Below, piece by piece: positions 24,501 to 33,922 of a stretch of 49,505 nucleotides of DNA. The stretch comes from Microcystis aeruginosa Ma_SC_T_19800800_S464 (lineage in GTDB: Bacteria > Cyanobacteriota > Cyanobacteriia > Cyanobacteriales > Microcystaceae), in the NCBI GenBank assembly GCA_007095785.1, contig SFBL01000045.1:1-49505 (forward strand), written 5' to 3'. How positions within the stretch are numbered: the stretch's first letter is position 1; every line of letters begins with the position of its first letter. The notes beneath the pieces are model-generated. The model saw only the letters and a program-made list of their open reading frames with translations. It was not told the DNA's origin and did no database searches. A program made the translations under genes and the position numbers.

Positions 24501-27146
24501 CTACTTTTGACCGGCTTTAATCCGGTTCCAAATATCCTCTATACTTAGATATAACACAGGCACAACAATTAAACTCAACAGGGAAGAAGTGACTAAACCT
24601 CCCACAATTACCATCGCCATGGGTTGCCGCAATTCCGCACCAGTACCCAATCCCAAAGCGATCGGAATCATGCCTAAAATTGTCGAACAAGTGGTCATTA
24701 AAATCGGTCTTAACCTAATCATTCCCGTTTCTAAAACCGCTTGCTCCCGACTCCAACCCTGTTGACGCAATTGGTTAGTATAATCCAGCAATAACACAGC
24801 GTTCTTATCGAGTAATCCCAAGAGGAAGATAAACCCGATCAGAGAAATCATACTAAACTCACTACCCGTTACCAATAACCCCAACATTGCCCCCACAATC
24901 GCTAAAGGTAAACATAAAGCGATGACGATAGTTTCTAGCAGTCTTCTGAATAATAACCAGAAAACTCCTAACATTAAAATTGTCGCTAGGATTAAAGTGC
25001 GACCAAAACTGCCCAAAACATCGCTACTTTGAGAAGAAGTACCCCAACGCTGTAAAGTTATCCCTTCCGGTAAAGGAATCGCTTCAATTTTAATGGCCGC
25101 ATCTTCTAATCCTAAATCCGGACTAAGATTAGCGCTGAGAAAAATCGCCTGTTGACCATTTAAACGCTCGATCGCCAAAAAATCCCCCCGCTCATTTAAT
25201 CTAGATGATAGGGAAATATCCTTTAACCCGGCGATTTTAGCGGACTCAACCCGCAATTTCTCGGCACTATCGCGCAATAGCTGCAAATTATCGCTTTTAA
25301 TCGCAATTTGGATCGGCTTTTCCGCTTCCGTCTGCACAAAAGGAATGTCCTCGACACTGACATTCACCCCTCTAATTGGCGGTAAAATTTCCCGAATCCG
25401 TTGCTGCACGGCACTGGTGTGAGATTGCCGATCGCTCTTCAGTGTAACGTGAATTTTGCCCCGATTCGGCTCACCGCGTAAACCGGCGATCAGAAAAGTC
25501 GATTCCACTTCCCCATCCCGCAAAATCGGCGCTTCTAATTTGCTGCCATCCCGGATAGTGCGACGCAGGAGAAAACTTTCGGGAGAACTCGCTAACTGGG
25601 AAATCCAAGCGAAACTATCACTAGAACTCTTAGCCGTCGGTTTATTAGAACTAATTTGCGTTATTTTCGGCAAAGGAGACGTATAAACCAGATTAAACTC
25701 GCCGCGATCGAGTCGGGGAATAAATCCCCTAGAAATAAAAGGAATCAGGGCAATACCCGCCAAAAAGGTAATTAGGGCAATAGCAATGACCAGCAAACGA
25801 TGACGCAGTGACCAGTTTAAGAGCCGACCATAGGCATTCTCAACCGGTCGCTTTTGTTTCGTCATTTTTGCCTGTGACTGCGGTTTCAGCCAATATACTG
25901 CCAAAACGGGCGATAAAGTTCTGGCGATCAACAGAGAAAAAATCACCGCAGCCGAGACAGTTAAACCGAAGGGTTGAAAAAACTGTCCCACCGCACCCCC
26001 CATAAAAGCCACGGGTATAAACACGGCAACAATGGTTAAAGTGGAAGCAGTCACAGCTAATCCAATCTCCCTTGTCCCCTTGAGTGCCGCATTTTTCGGG
26101 GTTTCCCCCGCGTCGATTAAACGGGAAATATTCTCCACATCCACGATCGCATCATCCACGACAATGCCAATCACCAAAGCGAGAGCCAGCAGCGTCAGGG
26201 TTTCCAGATTAAACCCATAGATTGCCATGATAATGAAAGTCCCCAAAAGAGATAGGGGGATAACCAGAGCAGAAATGATTGTAGCGGCGAAACTGCCTAA
26301 AAATATCAATATAACCAGCACCGACAGCAAAACTGCCAATAGTAAATCATCGATCGTGCCTTGTAGGGCAGCGCGAATATATTCCGCTTGGGTTTCAGCT
26401 AAAATTATCTTGACATCGGGCAGTTTTTGTGCTATGTCTTTAACCAGTTTTTCTGCGACCGCGGCCAGATCGAGACTATTGGCAGCACCTTTTTTGATTA
26501 CCTGCACTGCGATCGCCTCTTGGCCATTAAAGCGCACCAGCGTGGGCAATGGTCGGGTTAAGCTTTTATGGGGATTATCTTCCCTAACTGTACTTTGACC
26601 GAGTAAATTAACTTTAGCCGTACCCGGGAGAGCTTTTAAGGGCGGAATTAAATTATCTTGGGCGATTTGACTTAATTCTTCTAGAGTTTTCTGCTCACTC
26701 ACCAGCGCATAGGTGACTGTTGCCGACTCATTTAAATCAACGGGGATAACTTCTGTGGTAGCTTGAGGGGGTAAAGGGACTTGTGAGATAGCCTGTTTAA
26801 CTGCTGCGGTGGCCTTGTCTAAATTTGTGCCAATTTTAAAGAAAATGCTGATTACTGACTGTCCGGAGGAAGTAGTCGAGGAAATATCACGACGACCGGG
26901 GAGAGAGAAAAGAGGATTTTCTAGGGGTTTAGTTAATTGCTGTTCCGTGGTGATAGCAGTAGCTAAATCCGCTTGAGCGTTAATTATCACTACTGGAAAG
27001 CTGATATCGGGGAAAAGAGCGTATTTTAGGGAACTAAAAGCCAAAATTCCCGCCATGGCCACCGCTAACCAGAAAGCAATGGTTAACCTCGGGGCATTAA
27101 TCGCTATTCGAGAGATATTCAGACGTTCTCGCCATGATTCTTTCAT
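24501..27146 (-). CDS. RND family efflux transporter, inner-membrane permease
   Basis: An 881-aa AcrB-type proton-driven exporter. It has the first membrane helix (FWLAVAMAGILAFSSLKYALFPDISFP), the proton-relay pair in GIVVDDAIVDVENI, and GLLDKNAVLLLDYTNQLR carrying the equivalent lysine. Periplasmic loops are shorter than in standard 1030-1060 aa members, yet both halves and the second-half helices are present. No membrane-fusion partner lies upstream or downstream, so it must use one encoded elsewhere. Substrate unknown. Confidence 0.9.
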   Translation of the reverse strand: MKESWRERLNISRIAINAPRLTIAFWLAVAMAGILAFSSLKYALFPDISFPVVIINAQADLATAITTEQQLTKPLENPLFSLPGRRDISSTTSSGQSVISIFFKIGTNLDKATAAVKQAISQVPLPPQATTEVIPVDLNESATVTYALVSEQKTLEELSQIAQDNLIPPLKALPGTAKVNLLGQSTVREDNPHKSLTRPLPTLVRFNGQEAIAVQVIKKGAANSLDLAAVAEKLVKDIAQKLPDVKIILAETQAEYIRAALQGTIDDLLLAVLLSVLVILIFLGSFAATIISALVIPLSLLGTFIIMAIYGFNLETLTLLALALVIGIVVDDAIVDVENISRLIDAGETPKNAALKGTREIGLAVTASTLTIVAVFIPVAFMGGAVGQFFQPFGLTVSAAVIFSLLIARTLSPVLAVYWLKPQSQAKMTKQKRPVENAYGRLLNWSLRHRLLVIAIALITFLAGIALIPFISRGFIPRLDRGEFNLVYTSPLPKITQISSNKPTAKSSSDSFAWISQLASSPESFLLRRTIRDGSKLEAPILRDGEVESTFLIAGLRGEPNRGKIHVTLKSDRQSHTSAVQQRIREILPPIRGVNVSVEDIPFVQTEAEKPIQIAIKSDNLQLLRDSAEKLRVESAKIAGLKDISLSSRLNERGDFLAIERLNGQQAIFLSANLSPDLGLEDAAIKIEAIPLPEGITLQRWGTSSQSSDVLGSFGRTLILATILMLGVFWLLFRRLLETIVIALCLPLAIVGAMLGLLVTGSEFSMISLIGFIFLLGLLDKNAVLLLDYTNQLRQQGWSREQAVLETGMIRLRPILMTTCSTILGMIPIALGLGTGAELRQPMAMVIVGGLVTSSLLSLIVVPVLYLSIEDIWNRIKAGQK

Positions 27147-27795
27147 CTTCGTTGAATAAGTGGGAAGTAGGGTGTGGGGTGTGGGGTGTGGGGAGTTTTC
27201 TCAGTGAACTGATAACTGATAACTGATAACTGATAACTGACTCCTAACCCCATGGTAGATGTGGGATTTTTGCAGGAGTTCTATTTTCCGACAAAGATAA
27301 GTAAAAATTATTTATTGACTGCAAAAACTTGAGAATATTTAAATTAACATTCCGCAATATTTACAAATTCTTAAGAATTAATTGAGAAAGATTTTTATTT
27401 AACAACGATATTGCAATAGTTACAGCGATTTGACATAATTTCATAGTGGGTTATTTTGTGCTTTTTTAGGAAGCAATGGTTGAAACCCTTGCCAAACCTA
27501 GAAGGTGATCCTAATTAAGACGGGTAAATCAGTCAATTTCACCCACAACGATGATCTTTTTTTTATGTAGTTTTATTGCAAAAAAAAAGTTTTTTTGACA
27601 AAAAGCACAAAGTAGCAGAGTGGGAGATTACTTAGTGTGCGTTGCGGGGGAGAGGGGAGAATAAATAAAAGCAATCTCCTGTCTCGGAGTCTCCTGACTT
27701 GAAAGAGGGTGTGGGGTGTGGGGTGTAGGGAAGGAAACCTCTTTCATCTGTGGGGGTGAAAATTTTTTCATCGAGACTGCCCCCTGTGAATTGTC
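27147..27795. other. 650-bp intergenic region with short repeats
   Basis: Holds no convincing gene. Visible are GTGGGGT heptamers at 27168-27193 and 27707-27731, five CTGATAA heptamers near 27207-27241, a TTTTTGCAGGAGTTCTA end-like motif near 27267, and long A/T homopolymer runs near 27550-27600. It separates the divergently ordered RND promoter from the trpD 3' end. Confidence 0.7.
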
Positions 27796-28830
27796 CTAGG
27801 CGAGAAACTTAACCAACTCCTCTAATTTTTGCCAAGCTAACCCACTGGCTAAAATGTTGCGAGCGAGGGCGAAACCGGCGGCATGATCGCCAAAAGTGAC
27901 CTTTTCTGCCACCTGTAGGGCAAGAGCGGCATTAATCGCCACAGCATCCCGTTGAGCGGGCGTTCCCCCCCCTTGCAGGACATTTTTGAGGATTTCGGCA
28001 TTTTCTGGCACTTCCCCGCCTTTAAGGGCATTTAAACTGGCTCTGGGGATAGAAATTAACAAGGGGTCGATCGCCCCAGAAATCACCTCGCCATTATTTA
28101 ATAAAGCCATATCGGTCAGATCTCCTAACCCCACCTCGTCGAGTTTTTCCCGGCCGTGAACAATAATTGCCTTTGGGGTTCCCATTTCTGCTAAAGCTGT
28201 GGCCATGGGGGTGAGAAATTGCTGGTCATAAACCCCGATAACTTGACCTGTGGGACGGAGAGGATTAACTAGAGGTCCCAGAAGATTAAAAACCGTGCGA
28301 ACTTTCAGGGTTTTGCGGAGATTAGCCACACTTTTCAGGGCCGGATGCCAACCGGGGGCAAAAAGAAAGGTCACTCCCACCCCATCTAAAGCCGCCGCTA
28401 CTTTCTCGCTAGGGGCGCTTAAATTAACCCCAAGATATTCTAAAACATCGGCCGAACCTACTTTACTGGAGGCAGAGCGATTGCCGTGTTTAGCCACTTT
28501 TACACCCCCAGCGGCCGCCACAAAAGCCACAGCAGTGGAAATATTAAAAGTTGAGGCCCCGTCACCGCCGGTGCCACAGGTGTCGATAACGGGAGTAGTA
28601 TGGGGTTTAGGGTCTTCTAAGCGAGATTGTTGCCGTAAAACTCCTGCCATTCCCGCTAATTCCGCAGCTGAGACTCCTTTTGCTTGCAAAGCCGCTAAAA
28701 TCGCCCCCGATAAAACTTCTGGAATCTGGCCGTTTAACCATCCGGTCATTAATTCTTCAGCTTGGTTAAGGGAAAGGGATTTTCGATCGAGTAGTTGTTG
28801 CAGTAGGTTTGGCCAGTCTTGATTGGTCAT
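27796..28830 (-). CDS. trpD: Anthranilate phosphoribosyltransferase
   Basis: A 344-aa enzyme joining anthranilate and PRPP in tryptophan synthesis. The glycine-rich PRPP motif [14 protein letters not shown] (near residue 86), [21 protein letters not shown] and [20 protein letters not shown] are all present. Length and start agree with the family. Encoded alone here, as is usual for scattered trp genes in cyanobacteria. Confidence 0.97.
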   Translation of the reverse strand: MTNQDWPNLLQQLLDRKSLSLNQAEELMTGWLNGQIPEVLSGAILAALQAKGVSAAELAGMAGVLRQQSRLEDPKPHTTPVIDTCGTGGDGASTFNISTAVAFVAAAGGVKVAKHGNRSASSKVGSADVLEYLGVNLSAPSEKVAAALDGVGVTFLFAPGWHPALKSVANLRKTLKVRTVFNLLGPLVNPLRPTGQVIGVYDQQFLTPMATALAEMGTPKAIIVHGREKLDEVGLGDLTDMALLNNGEVISGAIDPLLISIPRASLNALKGGEVPENAEILKNVLQGGGTPAQRDAVAINAALALQVAEKVTFGDHAAGFALARNILASGLAWQKLEELVKFLA

Positions 28831-28909
28831 CGCTGTTCCATTGGTGTGGGGATGGGGCGATATACTATCATAGCCGTTTATCTGGAGAATCGATCGCTCC
28901 TAGGAATTT

Positions 28910-29437
28910 TTACTTTAAATCGAGCAAACCCTGTTCTTTTAACTTGGGATTAAAACGAATTTCCATCTGTACTCCCCGTTTTTCTAGGGTTGATAAAATA
29001 TCGTTTTCTACTCGTCTGGATAGCTGTTTTAATAACTTGATTTTCCCTAATTCATCAGCATTTTGATAAATTTCTTTTTCTGTCTCAGTCATGGCTAATT
29101 TAGCATCAATTGGTTCTGTCCAGAGTTTTTCATTGCCGATTACTGCCTGACTTTCTCTTAGCCAAGCTTGTTTAATCGATTCGAGAATAGTCCGATTAGG
29201 ACGATCAATCAACTGTACTTTTAGCCAATAACAAGCTTGAGGCTGTCGGGCAAGATGTTGTTTTAAACTGAGATAAATATCACGAGAATAGCCGACAAAC
29301 TCTAGGACTTGTTCTCGCTCAAAAATGGCATAAACCCCGATTTTTCCCTGGAAATCAGCACAGATATTACCCGTGGCATCTAGGTAGGGAATATATTCTA
29401 ACTGTTCGAGATTAGCAAAAGTATCAGGCTCATTCAT
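28910..29437 (-). CDS. GIY-YIG nuclease family protein
   Basis: A 175-aa protein with a single GIY-YIG-like domain at residues 30-100: GVYAIFERE, EFVGYSRDIYLSLKQHL and a later glutamate in TILESIKQAWL. The C-terminal half is charged and helical. Similar proteins occur across cyanobacteria and in plastid-bearing plants. It is upstream of trpD on the same strand and divergent from the DUF488 cassette. Whether it cuts DNA is not known. Confidence 0.8.
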   Translation of the reverse strand: MNEPDTFANLEQLEYIPYLDATGNICADFQGKIGVYAIFEREQVLEFVGYSRDIYLSLKQHLARQPQACYWLKVQLIDRPNRTILESIKQAWLRESQAVIGNEKLWTEPIDAKLAMTETEKEIYQNADELGKIKLLKQLSRRVENDILSTLEKRGVQMEIRFNPKLKEQGLLDLK

Positions 29438-29606
29438 AATTAGCTGTCGATAATTGGTTGGAGATATATAAATTATACCTAAGTTTGAATTTTATATTCC
29501 GGGCTGTAGCTCACCTAGGAGGGTAAACTAACAGTTATCTGGCTCGATAACCCCAGAGAGACTGAGATATAATAAGGTAAATTACTAAACTATCAAGTTA
29601 GATACA

Positions 29607-30233
29607 ATGCTGGCTATATTTACGATCGGGCATTCTAACCACACCCCGGAAAAGTTCCTCGAACTGCTCTCCATTCATAACATCAACGCTTTAGCAGATG
29701 TGCGTTCCGCTCCTTACAGCCGCTATCTTCCTCACTTCAACAAACAAGCGCTCCAGTCCTACCTACCCACAGCAGAGATTCGCTATGTTTTTTTAGGGGC
29801 GGAGCTAGGGGCGCGGCCTGCAGATAGTAGCTGTTATGTGGAAGGCAAAGCCCTTTACGAAAAAATTGCTGTCCTTGACTCATTCCAACAGGGACTGAAG
29901 CGCATCATCAAAGGAGTGCAAAATCATCGCATTGCCCTGATGTGTGCCGAGAAAGACCCGATCACTTGCCATAGAGCTATTCTGGTGTGCCAGCACCTTA
30001 TCTCTTTTAACCTTGAAATTGTCCACATTCACAGCAATGGCGAATTGGAGTACCACGAAAATCTGGAAGAACGACTCTTGCAAATTCATGACTTGCAAGA
30101 CAAACAGGAGAATGGACAACTATCTCTTTTCCCTACAGTCAGTCAACCTCAGTTGGCGCGAAGCGAGAGAATTCGTCAAGCTTATCAGCTGCAGGGCGAT
30201 CGCATAGCCTATGTGGAGAAAGATCATGATTAA
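29607..30233 (+). CDS. DUF488 family protein, gene 1 of cassette
   Basis: A 208-aa protein. Conserved DUF488 elements: FTIGHSN at 5-11, DVRSAPYSRY at 31-40, FN at 44-45, and a Cys113-Ala-Glu ... Cys121-His-Arg motif (MCAEKDPITCHR). The paired cysteines and CHR suggest a metal or catalytic site. A charged tail of about 60 residues follows the domain. It overlaps the second DUF488 gene by 8 bp (ATGATTAA). Function unsettled; I recall DUF488 proteins in conflict-system neighbourhoods, which is weak support for a defence role. Confidence 0.85.
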   Translation: MLAIFTIGHSNHTPEKFLELLSIHNINALADVRSAPYSRYLPHFNKQALQSYLPTAEIRYVFLGAELGARPADSSCYVEGKALYEKIAVLDSFQQGLKRIIKGVQNHRIALMCAEKDPITCHRAILVCQHLISFNLEIVHIHSNGELEYHENLEERLLQIHDLQDKQENGQLSLFPTVSQPQLARSERIRQAYQLQGDRIAYVEKDHD

Positions 30234-30663
30234 ACTTTTCACGATCGGGTTTACCCGAAAATCTGCATCTAGTTTCTTTGAGGGTTTAAGAAAAGCGGGC
30301 GTTACTAAAATCATCGATACTCGCTTGAATAATACATCCCAGTTATCCGGCTTTGCCAAACAAAACGACTTAAAGTACTTTCTCTCTGAGATTGGCGGCA
30401 TCGATTACTCCCATGAACTATCACTTGCGCCCACTCAAGAAATTTTAGATGCCTACAAAAAGAAACAAATATCGTGGGAAGATTACTCTAAAAAATACCT
30501 GGCGATTCTGCGTCAAAGACATATTGAATCAACGATCAAACCGGACAGCTTGCAGAATTCTTGTTTTCTTTGTAGCGAAGACAAACCTCACTTTTGCCAC
30601 AGGCGACTTGCCGCCGAGTATCTTCAGTCCCATTTCCATAATATAGAAATTATTCACTTGTAG
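30226..30663 (+). CDS. DUF488 family protein, gene 2 of cassette
   Basis: A shorter, 145-aa DUF488 protein starting at ATG 30226 inside the end of gene 1. It has FTIGFTRKS (degenerate TIGHS), IIDTRLNN in place of DVRxxP, and a kept Cys116 ... Cys124-His-Arg box (CSEDKPHFCHRR). The two DUF488 proteins differ in their N-terminal motif and may form a heterodimer. An in-frame ATG at 30211 is a less likely start. Confidence 0.85.
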   Translation: MIKLFTIGFTRKSASSFFEGLRKAGVTKIIDTRLNNTSQLSGFAKQNDLKYFLSEIGGIDYSHELSLAPTQEILDAYKKKQISWEDYSKKYLAILRQRHIESTIKPDSLQNSCFLCSEDKPHFCHRRLAAEYLQSHFHNIEIIHL

Positions 30664-30667
30664 CTAT

Positions 30668-31459
30668 ATGGAGATAATTTGTCTGGCTAATTCTTATAAA
30701 CATCATGAAAGATGTATTGCGGGAATAGATCGAGAGTCGGGTCAGTGGGTTAGACCGATTTCAGAGTTAGAGGACGGCAGAATACCCCTAGACAATAACT
30801 TTATTCAGACTAGCAAAATTCGTATTTTGGATATCCTCAGTATTCCTATCGACAGCGAGAGAAAATCTGGCTATGAAATTGAGAATATTGGTTACAAGAA
30901 CTTACCTTGGCAAATTATTGGTAAAGCAGAGGTCGCCAATCTTTTACAGTTTTGCGAGGGCAATTTATTATATCCCGATTACAGAAAGTCGATACCTTAT
31001 CAATATCTGAAATCTCAAGCTCCAGTACGCACTCTCCAATTGATTGAGGCAAAATCATTCTGCTGCCGTAAAAACAGCAGGGGGAAATGGCGGGGGATTA
31101 TTGCTGATGCTCAGTATGATTTCGCAGATTTTGATCTTAGCATCACCGATCCGATAATTCTAGAGAAACTCGATCGAGAGGAAGAAATAAGCCATCACTG
31201 TTTAATCTGCCTCAGTCTCGGACAGCCCTGGCAGCCCGATGCCAATCTTCCTCTATCATGCTATCGTTTGATCGCGGGAGTGGTTGAACTTATGCCTGAA
31301 ATTCGACTCATCACTACGGAAATGGAGAGATTATCTTGGAGTAGAGAACAGGGTAAGGAATATTTAAAAGAAAAATTTGGAAAGGTTTCCCGCTATCAAC
31401 TTACTGAGAATGAAGCCAAACAGTTTCTTGATTTTTTGAGAAGCGGTGGAAAAATATAG
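30668..31459 (+). CDS. Probable dual-OB domain protein, gene 3 of cassette
   Basis: A 263-aa protein beginning 4 bp after DUF488 gene 2. The opening MEIICLANSYKHHERCIAGID and WVRPISELEDG, followed by beta-rich segments (KIRILDILSIPI and VRTLQLIEAKSF), fit what I recall as the dual-OB family. OB folds usually bind nucleic acid or nucleotides. Near residue 180 there is HHCLICLSLGQPW. No catalytic motif is seen. Tight spacing shows it functions with the two DUF488 proteins. Confidence 0.65.
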   Translation: MEIICLANSYKHHERCIAGIDRESGQWVRPISELEDGRIPLDNNFIQTSKIRILDILSIPIDSERKSGYEIENIGYKNLPWQIIGKAEVANLLQFCEGNLLYPDYRKSIPYQYLKSQAPVRTLQLIEAKSFCCRKNSRGKWRGIIADAQYDFADFDLSITDPIILEKLDREEEISHHCLICLSLGQPWQPDANLPLSCYRLIAGVVELMPEIRLITTEMERLSWSREQGKEYLKEKFGKVSRYQLTENEAKQFLDFLRSGGKI

Positions 31460-31491
31460 CAAGCTAACCGTTAGCCTGACAGTTTATCTGC

Positions 31492-31582
31492 CTAGTAGCA
31501 CCCTAAAGGTCAATGGAGGCGTGTGAGCTTCTTCCGATTCTGAAAGGGTAAGAAGTTGACCATTTTTGACAAGAGGTACTAG
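31492..31582 (+). ncRNA. Nested inverted-repeat leader, candidate structured RNA
   Basis: Three stems nest inside one another: CTAGTA (31492-31497) with TACTAG (31577-31582), GGTCAA (31508-31513) with TTGACC (31556-31561), and CTTCTT (31528-31533) with AAGAAG (31550-31555). All three are in the order needed for one long folded hairpin of 91 nt, about 100 bp before tsaC. It could be a leader structure, an sRNA or the remains of a MITE. No T-run is present. Confidence 0.35.
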
Positions 31583-31683
31583 GAGCAAGTGTTAGTAAAA
31601 TTAAGATTGATCAACTGCTTGCCCTTTAAAATTGTGCCAAAAAGTTTTAGGCTAAATTAGTCCCCAAAAATGATCAATTCTCA

Positions 31684-32271
31684 ATGCCTACTGGTTCTCT
31701 TAACGAAATTGTTCACGCGGCCCTAAGTGGTCAAGTGGTTTCTTTTCCCACAGATACAGTCCCCGCTTTAGCAGTTTCTCCCCCCTATGCTGCCTTAGTT
31801 TTTGCCGCTAAAAAACGGACTTTTGATAAACCTTTAATTCTCATGGCGGCCTCAGCAGCAGATCTATGGGATTATGTCAAGGGAAATCAGGAAGAAAGGG
31901 AAATTTGGCGGCAAATGACCGAAAAACACTGGCCCGGCTCCCTAACTTTGGTTTTACCTGCTTCTGAAAAAGTACCAAAAGTTCTTAACCCTAAGGATCC
32001 TAGCACGATTGGTATCCGAGTTCCCGCTCATGCGATCGCAAGAGAAATTCTTGGTCGAACTGGTGTTTTAGCGACCACAAGTGCTAATCTGTCAGGACAA
32101 GAGCCTTTATTGACTCCATCCGCAATTATGACTACTTTTCCCTCGGTGACGGTGTTAGCTCCCACAGAAAGGCAAGCATGGGGAATAATCAATAGTGGAC
32201 AACCCTCCACCGTCGCGCGTTGGCAATGTCAAGGATGGGATGTCTTACGACAAGGGGCAGTTTTTCTGTAA
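31684..32271 (+). CDS. tsaC: L-threonylcarbamoyladenylate synthase (TsaC/YrdC)
   Basis: A 195-aa Sua5/YciO/YrdC-type enzyme making the threonylcarbamoyl-AMP used to modify A37 of tRNAs reading ANN codons. Motifs seen: VVSFPTDTVPALAVSP, KKRTFDKPLILM, WPGSLTLVLPA and GIRVPAH with ATTSANLSGQE. It is 2 bp upstream of the histidine kinase-like gene, so they are probably one transcript. Confidence 0.93.
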   Translation: MPTGSLNEIVHAALSGQVVSFPTDTVPALAVSPPYAALVFAAKKRTFDKPLILMAASAADLWDYVKGNQEEREIWRQMTEKHWPGSLTLVLPASEKVPKVLNPKDPSTIGIRVPAHAIAREILGRTGVLATTSANLSGQEPLLTPSAIMTTFPSVTVLAPTERQAWGIINSGQPSTVARWQCQGWDVLRQGAVFL

Positions 32272-32273
32272 AT

Positions 32274-33083
32274 ATGGACGATATTGACGCTTTAAAACGG
32301 GAATTACAGCAAACTCGCCTCGCTTATCACCTGGCTGTGGCAATTAATCACCTCAAAAGCAGTTTTTTGGGACGGGTTGCCCACGAATTGCGATCGCCAT
32401 TGAGCAGTATGATCAGTCTCCATCAACTGATTCTCGCCGATCTTTGTGAAAGTCCAGCCGAAGAAAGGGAATTTATCGCCCAAGGACAACTGGCGGGCCG
32501 TAAACTGATGGCAATGCTCGATGAGATGATTAATCTCTCCAAACTAGAGTCGGGTACTATACCTCTGGAGCGAGAAATTTTTTCTTTAACTAAACTTTGG
32601 GAAGATTGGGCAAGTTTAACCTATTTACAGGCAGCTAATCGCAATATTAAGCTTAAATTTAGCCCTTTAACCGATGATATTGCTATTATTGCTGATTATC
32701 AGCGTTTATCCTCCGCTCTTGTCCTTCTCGTCGATGCAGCGATCGCCAACCTAGGGAGTGGCTCTATTTGTATATCGGTAAGCACTCTTTGCGAGAAAAA
32801 AGTCACTATTGTCCTAGAATTTCCGGGGGAAATACCTCTCTGGCAAATGCCAGAAATTTCCCCTTTGAGTTTAGAATCAAAGCTAGAAGAAGTAAAACAA
32901 TTTACTCAAGCTCTCGGTCTTTCTCCCGGTCTTAAATTCCAGTTAGCGAAAGGCATTATCGAAGTATCGGGGGGGGAAATGAGCTTAGATCAAATCGATA
33001 ACAATAGTCAGGACAAGCTCACAGGGATCGTTTTTTCTTTACCTCGATCGCCGGACAGGAAAACTCCTCGGGATAACGATTAA
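32274..33083 (+). CDS. Histidine kinase-like protein with degenerate ATPase domain
   Basis: A 269-aa cytosolic protein starting at ATG 32274. It has an N-terminal helix and a HisKA dimerisation domain with the phospho-acceptor box GRVAHELRSPLSSM (His near residue 41). The ATPase part lacks a proper N box (VLLVDAAIANL instead of NLLxNAxKY) and a DxGxG box (LEFPGEIP instead), while a GLSPGLKFQLAKGIIEVSGG segment recalls the G2 region. It may be a pseudokinase or phosphotransfer protein. Its last 65 bp overlap the convergent GNAT gene. Confidence 0.8.
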   Translation: MDDIDALKRELQQTRLAYHLAVAINHLKSSFLGRVAHELRSPLSSMISLHQLILADLCESPAEEREFIAQGQLAGRKLMAMLDEMINLSKLESGTIPLEREIFSLTKLWEDWASLTYLQAANRNIKLKFSPLTDDIAIIADYQRLSSALVLLVDAAIANLGSGSICISVSTLCEKKVTIVLEFPGEIPLWQMPEISPLSLESKLEEVKQFTQALGLSPGLKFQLAKGIIEVSGGEMSLDQIDNNSQDKLTGIVFSLPRSPDRKTPRDND

Positions 33084-33489
33084 ATAATACCATTGTCGTC
33101 GTGGCGTTGCTTTGGAAACCAATGCGCTGGTAAAATTTTTCTTGGTTAGTAGTCATCAAATAGACTCTTTCCACCCGATTTATTCGGGGATGGGCCAAAA
33201 CTGTTTCTACTAATTTACGTCCTAACCCGGCTCCCTGATAATCGGGATGAACAATCACATCCCAAATAGTTGCCCGATAAATGCCGTCAGAAATGGCGCG
33301 AGCAAAACCAATTAATTGCCGCTCATTCCACACCGTCACCACCGGATCACTATAGTCAATTGCGGTTTCTAAATCTTCTAAACGGCGATCGATTGCCCAA
33401 AATGCGGTTAAATTAAATAATTCTCGTAGTTGCAATAGATCTATCTTGCTTTTATCCTCGTCAAACTGAATCTGACTACAATCAATCAT
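33019..33489 (-). CDS. GNAT family N-acetyltransferase
   Basis: A 156-aa acetyltransferase with the acetyl-CoA-binding motif HPDYQGAGLGRKLVETV (Q-x-x-G-x-G/A) near residue 83 and a typical FYQRIGFQ near 115. It resembles the cyanobacterial/plastid GNAT group. The substrate is not known. Its 3' end overlaps the histidine kinase gene by 65 bp tail to tail, which is long for bacteria and could allow antisense effects. Confidence 0.88.
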   Translation of the reverse strand: MIDCSQIQFDEDKSKIDLLQLRELFNLTAFWAIDRRLEDLETAIDYSDPVVTVWNERQLIGFARAISDGIYRATIWDVIVHPDYQGAGLGRKLVETVLAHPRINRVERVYLMTTNQEKFYQRIGFQSNATTTMVLFNRYPEEFSCPAIEVKKKRSL

Positions 33490-33922
33490 TGATATTTCCT
33501 TAGTCTAAGACTAAAAAATAGGAGAAGATATTTTTCCGAGAAAGAGGATTCACGCTCGATCGGACTGATTTATGAGCAATTTCCCCTAATCTATGTGTCT
33601 AATTATACTCAATGCCTCAGATAATCTCTAGTTGATTTATCGTGATTTCTTGACAAGTTATTAATCAGTGATCAGTGATCAGTTATCAGTGATCAGATGA
33701 GAGTTTTCAGTTCACCTGATGGTTCTTCGGTTTGTGTGATGCAATGGACGGAGTTCTAAGGGATGAAATCCTTACAGAGAAAGGCATTCTGCGATTTTTG
33801 TCAATTTCGCTCTAGAACGAACTAATCAATTAAGTCTCTTGTCAAATAAGGATTTAGTCGATTTAGGCCACCTGATCGAACCATACCAAGTAACGAAGAA
33901 CCTAATTAATTTGCAAGAGTTC
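33490..33922. other. Intergenic stretch with heptamer repeats
   Basis: About 430 bp without a gene. CAGTGAT-type heptamers occur at 33664-33697. The 22-bp direct repeat that also occurs at 39569-39590 lies at its end (33903-33924). Confidence 0.6.

Noticed and set aside
27477-27509. Ten-codon frame MVETLAKPRR
   Set aside because: Too short and without conserved context; chance frame.
29498-29575. tRNA-like opening GGGCTGTAGCTCA
   Set aside because: No T-arm GTTCGA sequence or acceptor stem follows within 80 bp.
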